Positions 14,990 through 23,776 of a stretch of DNA of 26,402 nt are shown piece after piece. Location: positions 1 through 26,402 of the forward strand of contig CAZNQW010000023.1 of the NCBI GenBank assembly GCA_964575225.1. Direction: 5' to 3'. The number at the start of each line of letters is the position of its first letter. Position 1 is the stretch's first letter. The notes beneath the pieces are model-generated. The model searched no databases and was not told the origin of the DNA. It saw only the letters and a list, made by a program, of their open reading frames with translations. The position numbers and the translations under genes are program-made. Origin of the DNA: CAZNQW01 sp964575225 (GTDB taxonomy: Bacteria; Chloroflexota; Anaerolineae; JAAYZQ01).

Positions 14990-15056
14990 GTCAGAGGGCA
15001 CCCCGGCGATTGGCGGAATCCAGCCCAATTCTTTTTGCGAACACGCTTGTGGGAGA

Positions 15057-15086
15057 TTACCAAACTTGAGGAAAATGTGGTATGAT
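15057..15086 (+). promoter_or_regulatory. Promoter of the XRE-cupin gene
   Basis: Extended -10 TGGTATGAT (-10 hexamer 15081-15086) with a weak -35 TTACCA (15057-15062) at 18 bp. It is divergent from the PocR promoter, so the two regulators share about 290 bases of control region. Confidence 0.5.
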
Positions 15087-15124
15087 CGGCCCAGACGGAG
15101 GAGAATCAAAGGAGGTCGAAGAGG

Positions 15125-15721
15125 ATGAGTGAACAAGGAGCTCCCGATGTTGGCATCCAATTGCGTGCCTTGCGTCAGGAGCGAGGTCTTTCATTGCGCA
15201 CTCTGGCCGAATTGTGCGATTTATCGCCCAATACCATCAGCCTCATCGAGCGGGGAGAGAGTTCGCCCAGCGTCTCTACCTTGCACCGCCTGGCGACTGC
15301 CCTGGGTGTGCAAATCACCACGTTCTTTGAGGAGCATGTCGAACCAGTCCAGGTCGTGGTCACACGCGCCGGCGAACGGCGCCGGTCCGGAAACGCCTAC
15401 CTGATCTTGGAGAGCCTTGGCACCGGTCTGGAAAAACAATCCATAGAGCCCTTTTGGGTTACCATGAAAGCAGGTGCCGACAGCGGCCCGCAGATGATGG
15501 TACATGGGGGGCAAGAACTGGTCCATTGCCTGGAAGGGGAGATCGAATATGAGGTAGACGGGCAGCGCTATCAATTGGCGGGGGGCGACACCCTGCTGTT
15601 TCAGGCGCAATTGCCCCATCGCTGGAGTAACCCAGGCAGCCTCCCCGCGAATTTCCTTCTCATTTTTTGCGGAGGCCGCGGCACCCAGCCAACCGAGCAA
15701 CATCTTCGCGCCAAAACCTAG
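15125..15721 (+). CDS. XRE-family regulator with C-terminal cupin domain
   Basis: This 198-residue protein has an N-terminal XRE/Cro helix-turn-helix (about 10-66: LRALRQERGLSLRTLAELC, then SPNTISLIERGESSPSVSTL) and a C-terminal cupin sensor (about 100-190: HGGQELVHCLEGEIEYEVDG, then GDTLLFQAQLPHRWSNPG). Members of this class repress or activate adjacent catabolic or stress genes on binding a small ligand in the cupin barrel. The start has the consensus AAAGGAGGT about 9 bases upstream. It is divergent from the PocR regulator and 155 bases upstream of the DUF362 lipoprotein gene, which has its own promoter. Cognate ligand unknown. Confidence 0.92.
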   Translation: MSEQGAPDVGIQLRALRQERGLSLRTLAELCDLSPNTISLIERGESSPSVSTLHRLATALGVQITTFFEEHVEPVQVVVTRAGERRRSGNAYLILESLGTGLEKQSIEPFWVTMKAGADSGPQMMVHGGQELVHCLEGEIEYEVDGQRYQLAGGDTLLFQAQLPHRWSNPGSLPANFLLIFCGGRGTQPTEQHLRAKT

Positions 15722-15789
15722 TGGAGTTGAATCGAGAATATATCCGATCTCTTGACAAAAGGAATGATCTGAAATCTTGAAGGTTCTTC

Positions 15790-15818
15790 TTGACAAGTGT
15801 GGAGCGGTGTGGTATCCT
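15790..15818 (+). promoter_or_regulatory. Sigma-70-type promoter of the DUF362 lipoprotein / NapHG-like operon
   Basis: -35 TTGACA (15790-15795), 17-bp spacer, -10 TATCCT (15813-15818). Predicted start is near 15825, about 50 bases before the ATG. A second TTGACA at about 15752 has only a poor -10. Confidence 0.75.
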
Positions 15819-15876
15819 TCCTGGCGATGGGTGGGTACATAGGGTCCCCCCCGATCTAGAAAGGTAGCGAACCACT

Positions 15877-16983
15877 ATGGAGATCGAATTTCGTGCCGAT
15901 GGCCTGAGCCGGCGGCGGTTTGTTCGTCTTTTGGCTGGCGCCAGCTTGGGAACGGTGCTGGCCTCCTGCGGACAGGAACAGGCACCGGGCGAGCCATCAC
16001 CTCCAGCGAACAACACAGTTTCCACAGAGCAGGGGCAAGCACAGCCCACGGTCCTTCCCACCAAGCAGGCCCAGGCACAGCCCACAGCCATTCCCACCGA
16101 ACCGGCACTGCCTCAACCGACCGAGGCCCCCACCAAGTCGCCGGTCCGGGTCGAGACTGCGGCGCCTACCGCCCGACCGTCGTATCTGACTGTGGCGCGG
16201 GGCAGCGACGCACGGGCCATCACCTACGCCGCCATTGCCGCCCTGGGCGGCATGGAGCGCTTTGTCAAAAGCGGCGATGACGTGATCGTCAAGCCCAACA
16301 TCTGTGTCGACTATCGCAGTTTCGAGTACGGGGCCACCACCAACCCCGAGGTTGTGGCCGCCCTGGTGGAACTAGCCCTGGGAGCGGGGGCCCGGCGCGT
16401 GCGGGTCATGGACTATCCCTTTTCGGGCAGCCCCGAACAGGCCTATGCCACCAGCGGGATCGCCGACGCGGTCCAGCGGGCCGGCGGCAGCATGGAGATC
16501 ATGAACGCCCGCAAATTTCGCGAGGTCGACGTGCCCGAAGGGCGGGACATCCGCCGCTGGCCCGTCTACCAGGAGGTGCTCGACGCCGACGTCGTGATCG
16601 ATGCACCGGTGGCCAAGCACCACAGCCTGGCCCGCCTGTCGCTGGCGGGCAAGAACCTGATGGGCGTCATCGAGAATCGCGGCCAGATCCATGCCAACCT
16701 GGGCCAGCGGATCGCCGACGTGGTGAGCGTCGTGCGGCCCCACTTGACGGTGGTCGATGCGGTGCGCACTCTGATGACCCAGGGGCCAACCGGCGGCAAC
16801 CTGGACGATGTACGCCTGACCAACACCGTAATCGCCAGCCACGACATTGTCGCCGCCGATGCCTATGCTGCCACCCTCTTTGGGCTGCAGGGCCGCGACA
16901 TCGGCTATGTGCAAGCGGCAGCCGAAATGGGCCTGGGCACCCTCGACCTGGCGTCGATTCAGATTGAGGAGATCAGCATCTAA
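15877..16983 (+). CDS. Tat-exported lipoprotein with DUF362 domain
   Basis: The 368-residue protein starts with a twin-arginine signal, SRRRFVRLLAGASLGTVLASC (residues 11-31). R12-R14 form the Tat motif and LASC (28-31) a lipobox, so it should be a folded lipoprotein anchored outside by C31. A Pro/Gln/Thr-rich linker with repeats of the type QAQPTxxPT follows (about 32-100), then the DUF362 domain (about 101-368: DVIVKPNICVDY, VIDAPVAKHHSLARLSLAGK, NLMGVIENRG). There is no ferredoxin Cys motif, unlike the DUF362 protein at 2245-3618. AAAGG lies about 12 bases before the ATG. The Fe-S membrane protein gene follows about 95 bases downstream on the same strand. Tat export suggests it folds, possibly with a cofactor, before export. 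The biochemical role of DUF362 is not settled. Confidence 0.88.
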   Translation: MEIEFRADGLSRRRFVRLLAGASLGTVLASCGQEQAPGEPSPPANNTVSTEQGQAQPTVLPTKQAQAQPTAIPTEPALPQPTEAPTKSPVRVETAAPTARPSYLTVARGSDARAITYAAIAALGGMERFVKSGDDVIVKPNICVDYRSFEYGATTNPEVVAALVELALGAGARRVRVMDYPFSGSPEQAYATSGIADAVQRAGGSMEIMNARKFREVDVPEGRDIRRWPVYQEVLDADVVIDAPVAKHHSLARLSLAGKNLMGVIENRGQIHANLGQRIADVVSVVRPHLTVVDAVRTLMTQGPTGGNLDDVRLTNTVIASHDIVAADAYAATLFGLQGRDIGYVQAAAEMGLGTLDLASIQIEEISI

Positions 16984-17081
16984 TGGCTCGGCCCCAGGGC
17001 AAGGACTCGGATATGAGCACCACAGACCGGCCCATGAGCCGTGACAGAGGGAGCGCCTGCCGGGAGGCCCCCCGGCCTTGA
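16983..17081 (+). CDS. Possible 32-residue coupling ORF (doubtful)
   Basis: A short frame starts with an ATG that overlaps the TAA of the lipoprotein gene (TAATG) and ends with a TGA that overlaps the TTG start of the next gene (TTGA). The product begins MARPQGKDSDMSTTDR, has no recognisable domain, and no strong SD of its own. The double overlap could mean translational coupling across the junction, or chance in a 94-base spacer. Confidence 0.15.
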   Translation: MARPQGKDSDMSTTDRPMSRDRGSACREAPRP

Positions 17082-18607
17082 GCGCACGGGCATGGCAGAG
17101 GGTGCGCCGCTGGGTGCAGGCTGTGGCGCTGGCCCTTTTTGTGGCGCTGATGGTCTATGCCAACGCGCAGCGCCCCCAGCGCTTTTTCCCCGACCTGTTC
17201 AGCCGGTTGGACCCGCTGCTCATGATCTCGGCCTCGCTGGCGGGCCGTGTCCTGCTGGGCGGGCTAATTCTCGCCGCGCTCGTCCTGCTCCTGACACTGC
17301 TGTTTGGCCGCGTCTGGTGTGGCTGGCTCTGCCCCTTGGGTACCCTGCTGGAATGGTCCAGCCCTCGCCGTCCGCGCCACCGCGCACCGAGCGAAAATCT
17401 GCGCCGGATCAAGGTGCTGCTCCTGCTAGCCAGCCTTGCTACAGCCCTGCTGGGCCTTCCCCTGCTCGCCGTTCTCGACCCCATTACCCTCCTCAACCGG
17501 GCGCTGATCACCGCGGTCTGGCCTGCCTTGCGCCACGGGATCATCGGAGTGGAGGATTTTCTCTATGGGTTCCCTGCGCTGTGGGGCGTGCTGGACGTGG
17601 TGCATGGCGCAGTGGTGCAGCCCCTGTTTCAAGAGGTGCAACCGGCCTTTGGGCTGGCCTGGTTGATGGGGCTCACCCTGGTGGGGCTCATGCTCCTCAA
17701 CCACTGGGCGCCTCGGTTCTGGTGCCGCTACCTGTGTCCCCTGGGCGGGCTCCTGGGGTTGATCTCGCGGCTGGCCCTGGTGCGACGTGAGGTGGGCGAT
17801 ACCTGCACCCAGTGCGGTCGCTGCGCCCACAGTTGCCCCACAGGTACCATCGACCCCGAGGCCGGGTATCGCAGCGACCCGGCCGAGTGCATTGTCTGCT
17901 TGGATTGTTTGGTGGACTGCCCGCAATCGGGGATCTCCTTTCGCTGGCAGGTGCCCGGTTGGCGCCCGCAGCCGGGGCACGACTATGACCCGAGCCGGCG
18001 CCAGGCTCTGGCCGTGGTGGGCGCTTCTGTGGTAGGCGTGGCCCTCGCCGGTGTGGAGCCGATTGTTCAACGGCAGCCAGCGACCATGATTCGCCCGCCA
18101 GGCGCCTCGACCGCCGATTTTACTGCGCTGTGCGTCCGTTGCGGGGCCTGCCTTCGCGCCTGCCCCACCCAGGGATTGCAGCCCAGCCTATTCGAAGGGG
18201 GCCTGCAAAACCTGTTCACCCCGCGGTTGGTGCCGCGCCTGGGGTTCTGCAACTTTGGCTGCCATGCGTGCGGTCAGGTCTGCCCTACCGGGGCCATCCC
18301 GCGGCTGCCCCTGGAGGAAAAGCAGAGCACAGTGCTGGGGCTGGCGCGCGTCGATCGCAACCGCTGCCTGCCCTGGGCCTACGACATCCCCTGTATCGTC
18401 TGCGAGGAGGCCTGTCCGGTGGCCACCAAGGCCATTGTCCTGGAGGAGGTTCGGGTACCCGGCCTGGAGACCCCGTTACAGCGACCGCGGGTGGTCAAAG
18501 AACGCTGCATTGGCTGCGGCGTGTGTGAGTATCAGTGCCCCATGGGCGGCGAGGCGGCCATCCGGGTATTCGCTCCCACCCAAGCCACCCTCCGCTGGAC
18601 CGATTGA
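17078..18607 (+). CDS. NapH-NapG-like membrane polyferredoxin fusion
   Basis: This 509-residue protein joins two parts. The first (1-290) is NapH/CcoG-like: about four membrane helices, two WCxxxCP motifs (C81-C85 in GRVWCGWLCPLG; C216-C220 in RFWCRYLCPLG), then two 4Fe-4S units (C243, C246, C249, C253; C271, C274, C277, C281). The second (about 303-509) resembles NapG. It starts with SRRQALAVVGASVVGVALA, a Tat-signal-like segment now internal (R307-R308), then carries four clusters' worth of Cys motifs (C352-C362, C391-C402, C439-C446 with C430, C477-C487). It should move electrons from the quinone pool or cytoplasm to an external partner, plausibly the preceding DUF362 lipoprotein. The TTG start has GGGAGG about 10 bases upstream; a GTG at 17102 is the alternative. 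Confidence 0.88.
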   Translation: MSARAWQRVRRWVQAVALALFVALMVYANAQRPQRFFPDLFSRLDPLLMISASLAGRVLLGGLILAALVLLLTLLFGRVWCGWLCPLGTLLEWSSPRRPRHRAPSENLRRIKVLLLLASLATALLGLPLLAVLDPITLLNRALITAVWPALRHGIIGVEDFLYGFPALWGVLDVVHGAVVQPLFQEVQPAFGLAWLMGLTLVGLMLLNHWAPRFWCRYLCPLGGLLGLISRLALVRREVGDTCTQCGRCAHSCPTGTIDPEAGYRSDPAECIVCLDCLVDCPQSGISFRWQVPGWRPQPGHDYDPSRRQALAVVGASVVGVALAGVEPIVQRQPATMIRPPGASTADFTALCVRCGACLRACPTQGLQPSLFEGGLQNLFTPRLVPRLGFCNFGCHACGQVCPTGAIPRLPLEEKQSTVLGLARVDRNRCLPWAYDIPCIVCEEACPVATKAIVLEEVRVPGLETPLQRPRVVKERCIGCGVCEYQCPMGGEAAIRVFAPTQATLRWTD

Positions 18608-18643
18608 AAAAAAGACCCTCCCCTACCTACCGGGACCACGGTT

Positions 18644-18672
18644 TTGTCAACTGCTGGGTTCTATGCTACACT
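18644..18672 (+). promoter_or_regulatory. Sigma-70-type promoter of the secreted-protein gene
   Basis: -35 TTGTCA (18644-18649), 17-bp spacer, -10 TACACT (18667-18672). Predicted start is near 18679, about 30 bases before the ATG at 18710. Confidence 0.75.
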
Positions 18673-18709
18673 AGCTCGGTTCCATAGGAATTCGGAGGGT
18701 CGAGGGTCG

Positions 18710-19429
18710 ATGAAAAGGAGCGTGATTCTGCTCATCCTGGGGATGCTGCTATTGGCAGCCCCATCCATCCAGACCATCGCAGCCCCCCTGGCTCAAGCCT
18801 CTGGACAGATTACTTCGCCGCGCGATCAGGCGACTGTTCGAGGATTGGTGCCCATCGAGGGGAGTGCGACGCATACCCAGTTCCAAAAGTACGAGGTCCA
18901 TTACGGCCCCGAGCCGAACCCGGGCGATCAATGGACGCCAATTGGGGGATCCCCCTTTGCGGTGCCGGTGGTCCAGGGCAGACTGGGTCTGTGGGATACA
19001 ACCATCTTGCCTGAGGGGCGATACAGCCTGCGGTTGCGGATTGTGCGCGTCGATGGCAACTATGACGAATATTTTGTGCGGGGCATCCAGGTTGCGAACC
19101 TGAGCCCCACCGAGACGCCTACTCCGGCCGAGACGCCCACTCCAGCTCCACCCACCAATACACCTGCTCCCACCCCCACGGTCGTCATCGGGGTGCCGAC
19201 GGTATCCAGTCCCACCCCCAAGCCCACATCGACGCCCTTACCGACGGCATTGCCGACGGTGGCCTCCACGCCGGTCGATCTGCCTTTCCAGAACGTCGGC
19301 GATGCCGCATGCTGGGGTGTGGGCGCCACGCTGGCCGTTTTTGGCTCGATAGGTCTGTTTTTCGCGGTCAAGAGCGGACTGGTTTCGCTGGTGCGCAAAA
19401 TTATCAAGCAGAATCAGGATACATTTTAG
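18710..19429 (+). CDS. Secreted, membrane-anchored Ig-like protein with Pro/Thr linker
   Basis: This 239-residue protein has an N-terminal signal peptide (KRSVILLILGMLLLAAP, residues 2-18, cleavage near 25-30). An Ig-like beta domain follows (about 32-128: GQITSPRDQATVRGLVPIEG, ending GRYSLRLRIVRVDGNYDEYF). Then come a PTETPTPAE-type linker (about 131-184) and a C-terminal membrane helix (about 203-225) with a short basic tail RKIIKQ. It is probably an envelope surface protein with its domain outside. The ATG at 18710 follows the promoter and GGAGGG; an upstream in-frame ATG would overlap the -35 box. Such architecture is common in Chloroflexota. The specific function is unknown. A hairpin terminator follows. 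Confidence 0.82.
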   Translation: MKRSVILLILGMLLLAAPSIQTIAAPLAQASGQITSPRDQATVRGLVPIEGSATHTQFQKYEVHYGPEPNPGDQWTPIGGSPFAVPVVQGRLGLWDTTILPEGRYSLRLRIVRVDGNYDEYFVRGIQVANLSPTETPTPAETPTPAPPTNTPAPTPTVVIGVPTVSSPTPKPTSTPLPTALPTVASTPVDLPFQNVGDAACWGVGATLAVFGSIGLFFAVKSGLVSLVRKIIKQNQDTF

Positions 19430-19479
19430 AAACAGGATTTTGCCAAACGGGGCAATAGGCCCGGATCTGATCAAGTGCA

Positions 19480-19503
19480 GGGGCTAGTCTTGAATCTAGC
19501 CCC
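19480..19503 (+). terminator. Terminator between the secreted-protein gene and pth
   Basis: GGGGCTAG (19480-19487) and CTAGCCCC (19496-19503) form an 8-bp stem around TCTTGAAT, followed by TTTCGGTGTTTT. The U-tract is interrupted but usable. Confidence 0.75.
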
Positions 19504-19537
19504 CTTTCGGTGTTTTGAAATGTTGGAACAAGGTGTC

Positions 19538-20182
19538 ATGAGTGTTTATCGAGATCGTTTCATGATCGTGGGGCTGGGCAATCCCGGCAGCGAGTATGCG
19601 GCCCACCGCCACAACGTCGGCTTTCACGTGGTCGATGCGCTAGCGCGGGCCCACGGCCTTTCCTTTACCCGGCACAAGGCCGCCCAGGCCCGGGTGGCTG
19701 AAGGCCCCATCGAGGGCCGGTCGGTGCTGGTGACCAAGCCCCAAACCTTTATGAACCTCAGCGGCAAGTCGGTGGCCCGGCTGGCCCGCGACTATCAGAT
19801 CCCGCCCGAGCGGATTCTAGTCGTGTACGACGATCTGGACCTTCCCCTGGGGCGCCTGCGGGTGCGGGCGAACGGGGGGAGCGGAGGACACAAGGGGATG
19901 CGGTCCATCATCGACCTGTTGGGCACGCAGGATTTTCCCCGCATCCGGGTGGGGATCGACCGCCCTCCCGGCAGCATGGATCCGGCAGACTATGTGTTGG
20001 AGCCTTTTGACCGGGACCAGGCAGAGCCGATTAAAGAAACGGTCCAACGGGCCGTGGCGGCGGTGGAATGCTGGCTGGTCGAAGGCATTCAAGGGGCCAT
20101 GGATCGGTACAACGGCCAGGGACTGACAGGGGGCGATGCGCCCGCACCGGATGCAAGCCAGGCGCAAGAGAGGGAAGAGTGA
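19538..20182 (+). CDS. pth: Peptidyl-tRNA hydrolase
   Basis: Pth cleaves the ester bond of prematurely released peptidyl-tRNA, recycling tRNA in the cytoplasm. The 214-residue product has GLGNPG (12-17, with N15), the catalytic His H25 in HRHNVGFH, KPQTFMNLSGKSV (68-80) and D98 in VVYDDLDLPLG, plus the GGSGGHKGMRSI signature. It is about 20 residues longer than E. coli Pth because of a C-terminal extension rich in Ala, Gln and Glu. The ATG at 19538 has AAGGTG close upstream; an in-frame ATG at 19475 lies before the terminator hairpin and is unlikely. Its TGA overlaps the GTG start of mfd by three bases. Pth-Mfd is a common bacterial gene order. Confidence 0.96.
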   Translation: MSVYRDRFMIVGLGNPGSEYAAHRHNVGFHVVDALARAHGLSFTRHKAAQARVAEGPIEGRSVLVTKPQTFMNLSGKSVARLARDYQIPPERILVVYDDLDLPLGRLRVRANGGSGGHKGMRSIIDLLGTQDFPRIRVGIDRPPGSMDPADYVLEPFDRDQAEPIKETVQRAVAAVECWLVEGIQGAMDRYNGQGLTGGDAPAPDASQAQEREE

Positions 20183-23100
20183 ATCTTTCCGGTCTTTTGG
20201 ATCTGTTAACCCAGAATCCCGTCATTCGCGATCTGGTAGACGCCCTCGACAGCCGAACGGTCGCCGAGCGCTTTGGCGTGCGCGATGGCCAGGGTCTGGG
20301 CGTCATCGCGGCAGCCCGCCCCTTTTTGGTGGCGGCCCTCTATCAACGGCTGGGACGACCTATGGTGCTCCTGACCAGCCGGCCTGAGCGGGCGAGCCAG
20401 TGGGCCGAGCAATTGCGCGTGTGGACCGACGGCGAGGACATCCACACCTTTCCCGAACCGGACGCGCTGCCCTTCGAGCGGGTGCCGTGGGCGCGAGAGA
20501 CGGTCAGCGATCGTCTGGCGGCGCTGACGGCCCTGGTCCAATGGGCCAAGTCCCAGGGTCACTCGGGCGCGCCGCCGCTGATTGTGGCCTCGGGCCGGGC
20601 CTTTATGCACAAAACCCTGCCGTTGCGCGAGTTTCGGATGGGCCTGCGCGAGTATCGCCAGGGGCAGACCATCGAATTGCAGCGCACCCTGGAAAGCTGG
20701 GTGGCCCACGGCTATCGGCCCGAAACCGTCGTCGAGCAACCGGGCACCTTTAGCCGGCGCGGCGGGCTGATCGACGTCTTTCCGCCAAACCTACCCAAAC
20801 CCGTTCGCATCGAATTGTTTGGCGACGAGATCGACAGCCTGCGACTGTTCGAGCCCATCACCCAGCGCTCGGAGGAGCGGATCAACCAGTTTACCCTGGC
20901 GCCTGCCTCCGAAGCCCTGTTGCGCCTGGCCGGGTTTGCCCTGGAACGGGCGTCCCAGTTGGACATGAGCCTGTGCCATCCGCCCGCCCGAATGGAGTAC
21001 CAGGAAGACCTGGCGCGGTTGGAACAGGGGGTGGCCTTCCGGGGCATCGAATTCTACCTGCCCTTCTTCTACTCCCAGCCGGCGACGATCTTGGACTATT
21101 TGCCGGCAGACGGCGTGTGCATCATCGACGACTGGGGGGCGCTGATGGCCAACGTCATGGACGTCGACCAACAGGCTCGGGCGCTGAGCGGCGATCTGGT
21201 CAAGGCCGGGGAATTGCCTGCCAACTATGCCGAGGTGCAGGTCCCCTATTTTGGCTGGGACGAGCTGCGAGAGACCCTCCATCCCCGCTCGCCCTTGGTG
21301 CTCGGCGGTGGGGTACAGGACCGCCCGGGAGACGGGGCGGTGGGCCAGATCTTTTCCCACAGCGAGCAATATGGCGGTCAGATCAAACGGGTCCTGGACG
21401 GATGCCAGGGATTGCGCGAGGCGGGCGAGCGGGTGGTGTTGGTGACCCGGCAGGCGCGCCGCATCTCGGATCTGCTGGCCGAGCGCAACATGACGGTCCT
21501 TCCGGTGCAGGATCTCCCCGAACTGCCGCCGCCCCAAAGCCTGTCGTTGGTGCAGGGCACCCTTTCGGAAGGGTGGATTTTGAATTCGGAACGCGGGACG
21601 GGCCAACTCCACCTGCTCACCGATGCAGAGGTGTTTGGCTGGGCGCGCCCCGCGCCCCGGCGCGCATCCCGGCCGCGGCCCGTGCCCCCCGAGAGCTTTT
21701 TTGCCGACGTCAAGCCCGGCAGTTACGTGGTTCACGTGGAGCATGGCATCGGGCTGTTCAAGGGCCTGGTCAAAATGCAGTTTGGAGGCGGCGAACGAGA
21801 GTATTTGCTCGTCGAATATGCCGCTGCCGACAAACTCTATGTCCCGGTCTATCAGGCGGATCGGCTGAGCCGCTACGTCGGCGTTTCTGACCACGCGCCG
21901 ACCATCAACCGCCTGGGCACCACCGATTGGGTGCGGGTCAAGCAGCAGGCCCAGAAGGCGGTCGAAGAGATCGCCGACGACCTACTGTTGCTCTATGCGG
22001 CCCGCGAAGTGGTAGAGGGACACCCGTTTGGTGCCGACACCTTCTGGCAGGCCGAACTGGAAGCCTCGTTTCCCTACGTGGAAACGGAGGCCCAATTACG
22101 GGCGCTGGACGAGATCAAATCGGACATGGAGCGTCCCCGGCCCATGGATCGCCTGATCTGCGGCGACGTGGGCTATGGCAAGACCGAGGTGGCGCTGCGG
22201 GCGGCGTTCAAGGCCGTCATGGATGGCAAGCAGGTCGCCATCCTGGTGCCTACCACGGTTCTGGCCCAACAGCACTATCAGACCTTCAGCGAACGGCTGG
22301 GGCCCTTTCCCGTATCGGTGGGCATGCTCTCCCGGTTCCTGACACGCAAAAAGCAGGACGAAGTGGTCGACGGCCTGGCCCAGGGCGGCGTGGATATTGT
22401 GATCGGCACCCACCGTCTGCTTTCGGCCGATGTCACCTTCAAGGACTTGGGCCTGCTCATCATCGACGAGGAGCAGCGGTTCGGCGTGGTTCACAAAGAG
22501 CGGCTCAAGCAGATGCGACAAGAAGTGGACGTCTTGACCATGACCGCGACGCCCATCCCGCGCACGCTGCACATGTCGCTGACCGGGGTGCGCGATATGA
22601 GCACCATTGACACGCCCCCCGAAGAGCGGCTTCCGGTTCGAACGCACGTGGGCCAGTACGACGAGACCGTCATCCGCCAGGCCATTCTGCGAGAGATGGA
22701 TCGGGGCGGGCAGACCTATTTTGTGCACAACCGGGTGATGGGCATCTACCAGATCGCGCAACGGCTCCGCAAGTTGGTGCCCGGCGCCAAGATCAGCGTG
22801 GCCCACGGGCAGATGTCCGAGCGCGAGCTGGAAAGGGCCATGCTCGACTTTGCGGCGGGTCACATCGACGTTCTGGTCTGTACCAGCATCATCGAGAGTG
22901 GGTTGGATATCCCCAACGCCAACACCTTGATCATCAACCGCGCCGACCAATTCGGCCTGGCCCAGCTCTATCAGCTCAAAGGCCGGGTAGGCCGCGGCGC
23001 CCGGCGGGCCTACGCGTACCTGATGCACCCGGCAGCCAGCACACTGAGCGAGACGGCCCGGCAGAGGTTGGAGACCATCGGCGAAGCCACAGAACTGGGC

Positions 23101-23751
23101 GCCGGCTTTCGCATCGCCATGCGGGACATGGAGATCCGAGGAGCCGGCGATCTGTTGGGCTCGCGCCAACACGGGCACATTGCCGCCGTCGGCTTTGACC
23201 TCTACACCCGGCTGCTGGCCCAGGCGGTTCAGGAAGCCCGGCAGCACAGACGGCTGGCACCTCAGGGAGAGGACCAGGCCGAGGAGGAGGCCGAGAGCTG
23301 GGCCTATGTGCAGCCTTTGGAAAAGGCGGTGCAGATCAGCCTGCCCCTCGACGCCTACCTGCCCACATCGTACATCCCTGACGACGATTTGCGCCTCAAC
23401 CTCTATCGCCGGCTCGCGGGCGTGACCACCGAAGGCGACATCGACGATATGCGCACCGAACTCCAAGACCGGTTCGGCACCATACCCGAAGAGACGGAGC
23501 ACCTGTTCTACATGCTGCAGGTCAAGCTGGCGGCCCAGGCCACCGACGTCCGAGTCATCGCTATCGAAGAAGGCCAGGTAGTCATTCGCGCCGATAGCCT
23601 GGAAGACCTGGACCGAAACCTGCTCCAGCGGCGGCTGGGCGATCGGGCTCGAGTGACGCGCCGCGCCGTCTGGCTGCCCCTCGACGAAGAGGAAAGATGG
23701 CGAGCCAACCTGCTCGCTGTGCTACAAGCCATGATCGAGGGATTGCAGTAG
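20179..23751 (+). CDS. mfd: Transcription-repair coupling factor
   Basis: Mfd releases RNA polymerase stalled at DNA lesions and recruits UvrA. The 1190-residue product is full length for the family. It has a UvrB-like N-terminal module (about 30-330: FPEPDALPFE, EQPGTFSRRGGLIDVFPP), an RNA-polymerase interaction domain starting GSYVVHVEHGIGLFKGL (about 514), and a RecG-like translocase with Walker A ICGDVGYGKTEVALRAA (about 660), DEEQRFG (about 762) and TATPIPRTLHMSLTG. It ends with helicase motifs V/VI (SIIESGLDIPNANTLII, QLKGRVGR) and a TRCF C-domain. The start is taken as GTG at 20179, sharing GTGA with the pth stop and preceded by GAGGGAA. Longer in-frame starts would lie inside pth. Confidence 0.96.
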   Translation: MNLSGLLDLLTQNPVIRDLVDALDSRTVAERFGVRDGQGLGVIAAARPFLVAALYQRLGRPMVLLTSRPERASQWAEQLRVWTDGEDIHTFPEPDALPFERVPWARETVSDRLAALTALVQWAKSQGHSGAPPLIVASGRAFMHKTLPLREFRMGLREYRQGQTIELQRTLESWVAHGYRPETVVEQPGTFSRRGGLIDVFPPNLPKPVRIELFGDEIDSLRLFEPITQRSEERINQFTLAPASEALLRLAGFALERASQLDMSLCHPPARMEYQEDLARLEQGVAFRGIEFYLPFFYSQPATILDYLPADGVCIIDDWGALMANVMDVDQQARALSGDLVKAGELPANYAEVQVPYFGWDELRETLHPRSPLVLGGGVQDRPGDGAVGQIFSHSEQYGGQIKRVLDGCQGLREAGERVVLVTRQARRISDLLAERNMTVLPVQDLPELPPPQSLSLVQGTLSEGWILNSERGTGQLHLLTDAEVFGWARPAPRRASRPRPVPPESFFADVKPGSYVVHVEHGIGLFKGLVKMQFGGGEREYLLVEYAAADKLYVPVYQADRLSRYVGVSDHAPTINRLGTTDWVRVKQQAQKAVEEIADDLLLLYAAREVVEGHPFGADTFWQAELEASFPYVETEAQLRALDEIKSDMERPRPMDRLICGDVGYGKTEVALRAAFKAVMDGKQVAILVPTTVLAQQHYQTFSERLGPFPVSVGMLSRFLTRKKQDEVVDGLAQGGVDIVIGTHRLLSADVTFKDLGLLIIDEEQRFGVVHKERLKQMRQEVDVLTMTATPIPRTLHMSLTGVRDMSTIDTPPEERLPVRTHVGQYDETVIRQAILREMDRGGQTYFVHNRVMGIYQIAQRLRKLVPGAKISVAHGQMSERELERAMLDFAAGHIDVLVCTSIIESGLDIPNANTLIINRADQFGLAQLYQLKGRVGRGARRAYAYLMHPAASTLSETARQRLETIGEATELGAGFRIAMRDMEIRGAGDLLGSRQHGHIAAVGFDLYTRLLAQAVQEARQHRRLAPQGEDQAEEEAESWAYVQPLEKAVQISLPLDAYLPTSYIPDDDLRLNLYRRLAGVTTEGDIDDMRTELQDRFGTIPEETEHLFYMLQVKLAAQATDVRVIAIEEGQVVIRADSLEDLDRNLLQRRLGDRARVTRRAVWLPLDEEERWRANLLAVLQAMIEGLQ

Positions 23752-23776
23752 CAGGGCATGGCTCAGGCGTACTGCG

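Noticed and set aside
14930..15000. A third copy of the leader A/B RNA
   Set aside because: The minus strand has CCCTCTGACTCA followed by a hairpin, similar to P1/P2, but the GCCCGCCATTG core, the closing GGAGG and a terminator are missing.
19100..19270. Tandem-repeat or CRISPR-like array in the secreted-protein gene
   Set aside because: The repetition is short, imperfect Pro/Thr coding sequence in an intact frame, as usual for surface-protein linkers. No CRISPR repeat-spacer pattern was seen anywhere in the window.
22096..23502. Minus-strand open frame of 468 codons inside mfd
   Set aside because: Antisense to conserved helicase motifs; composition is typical of a shadow frame.
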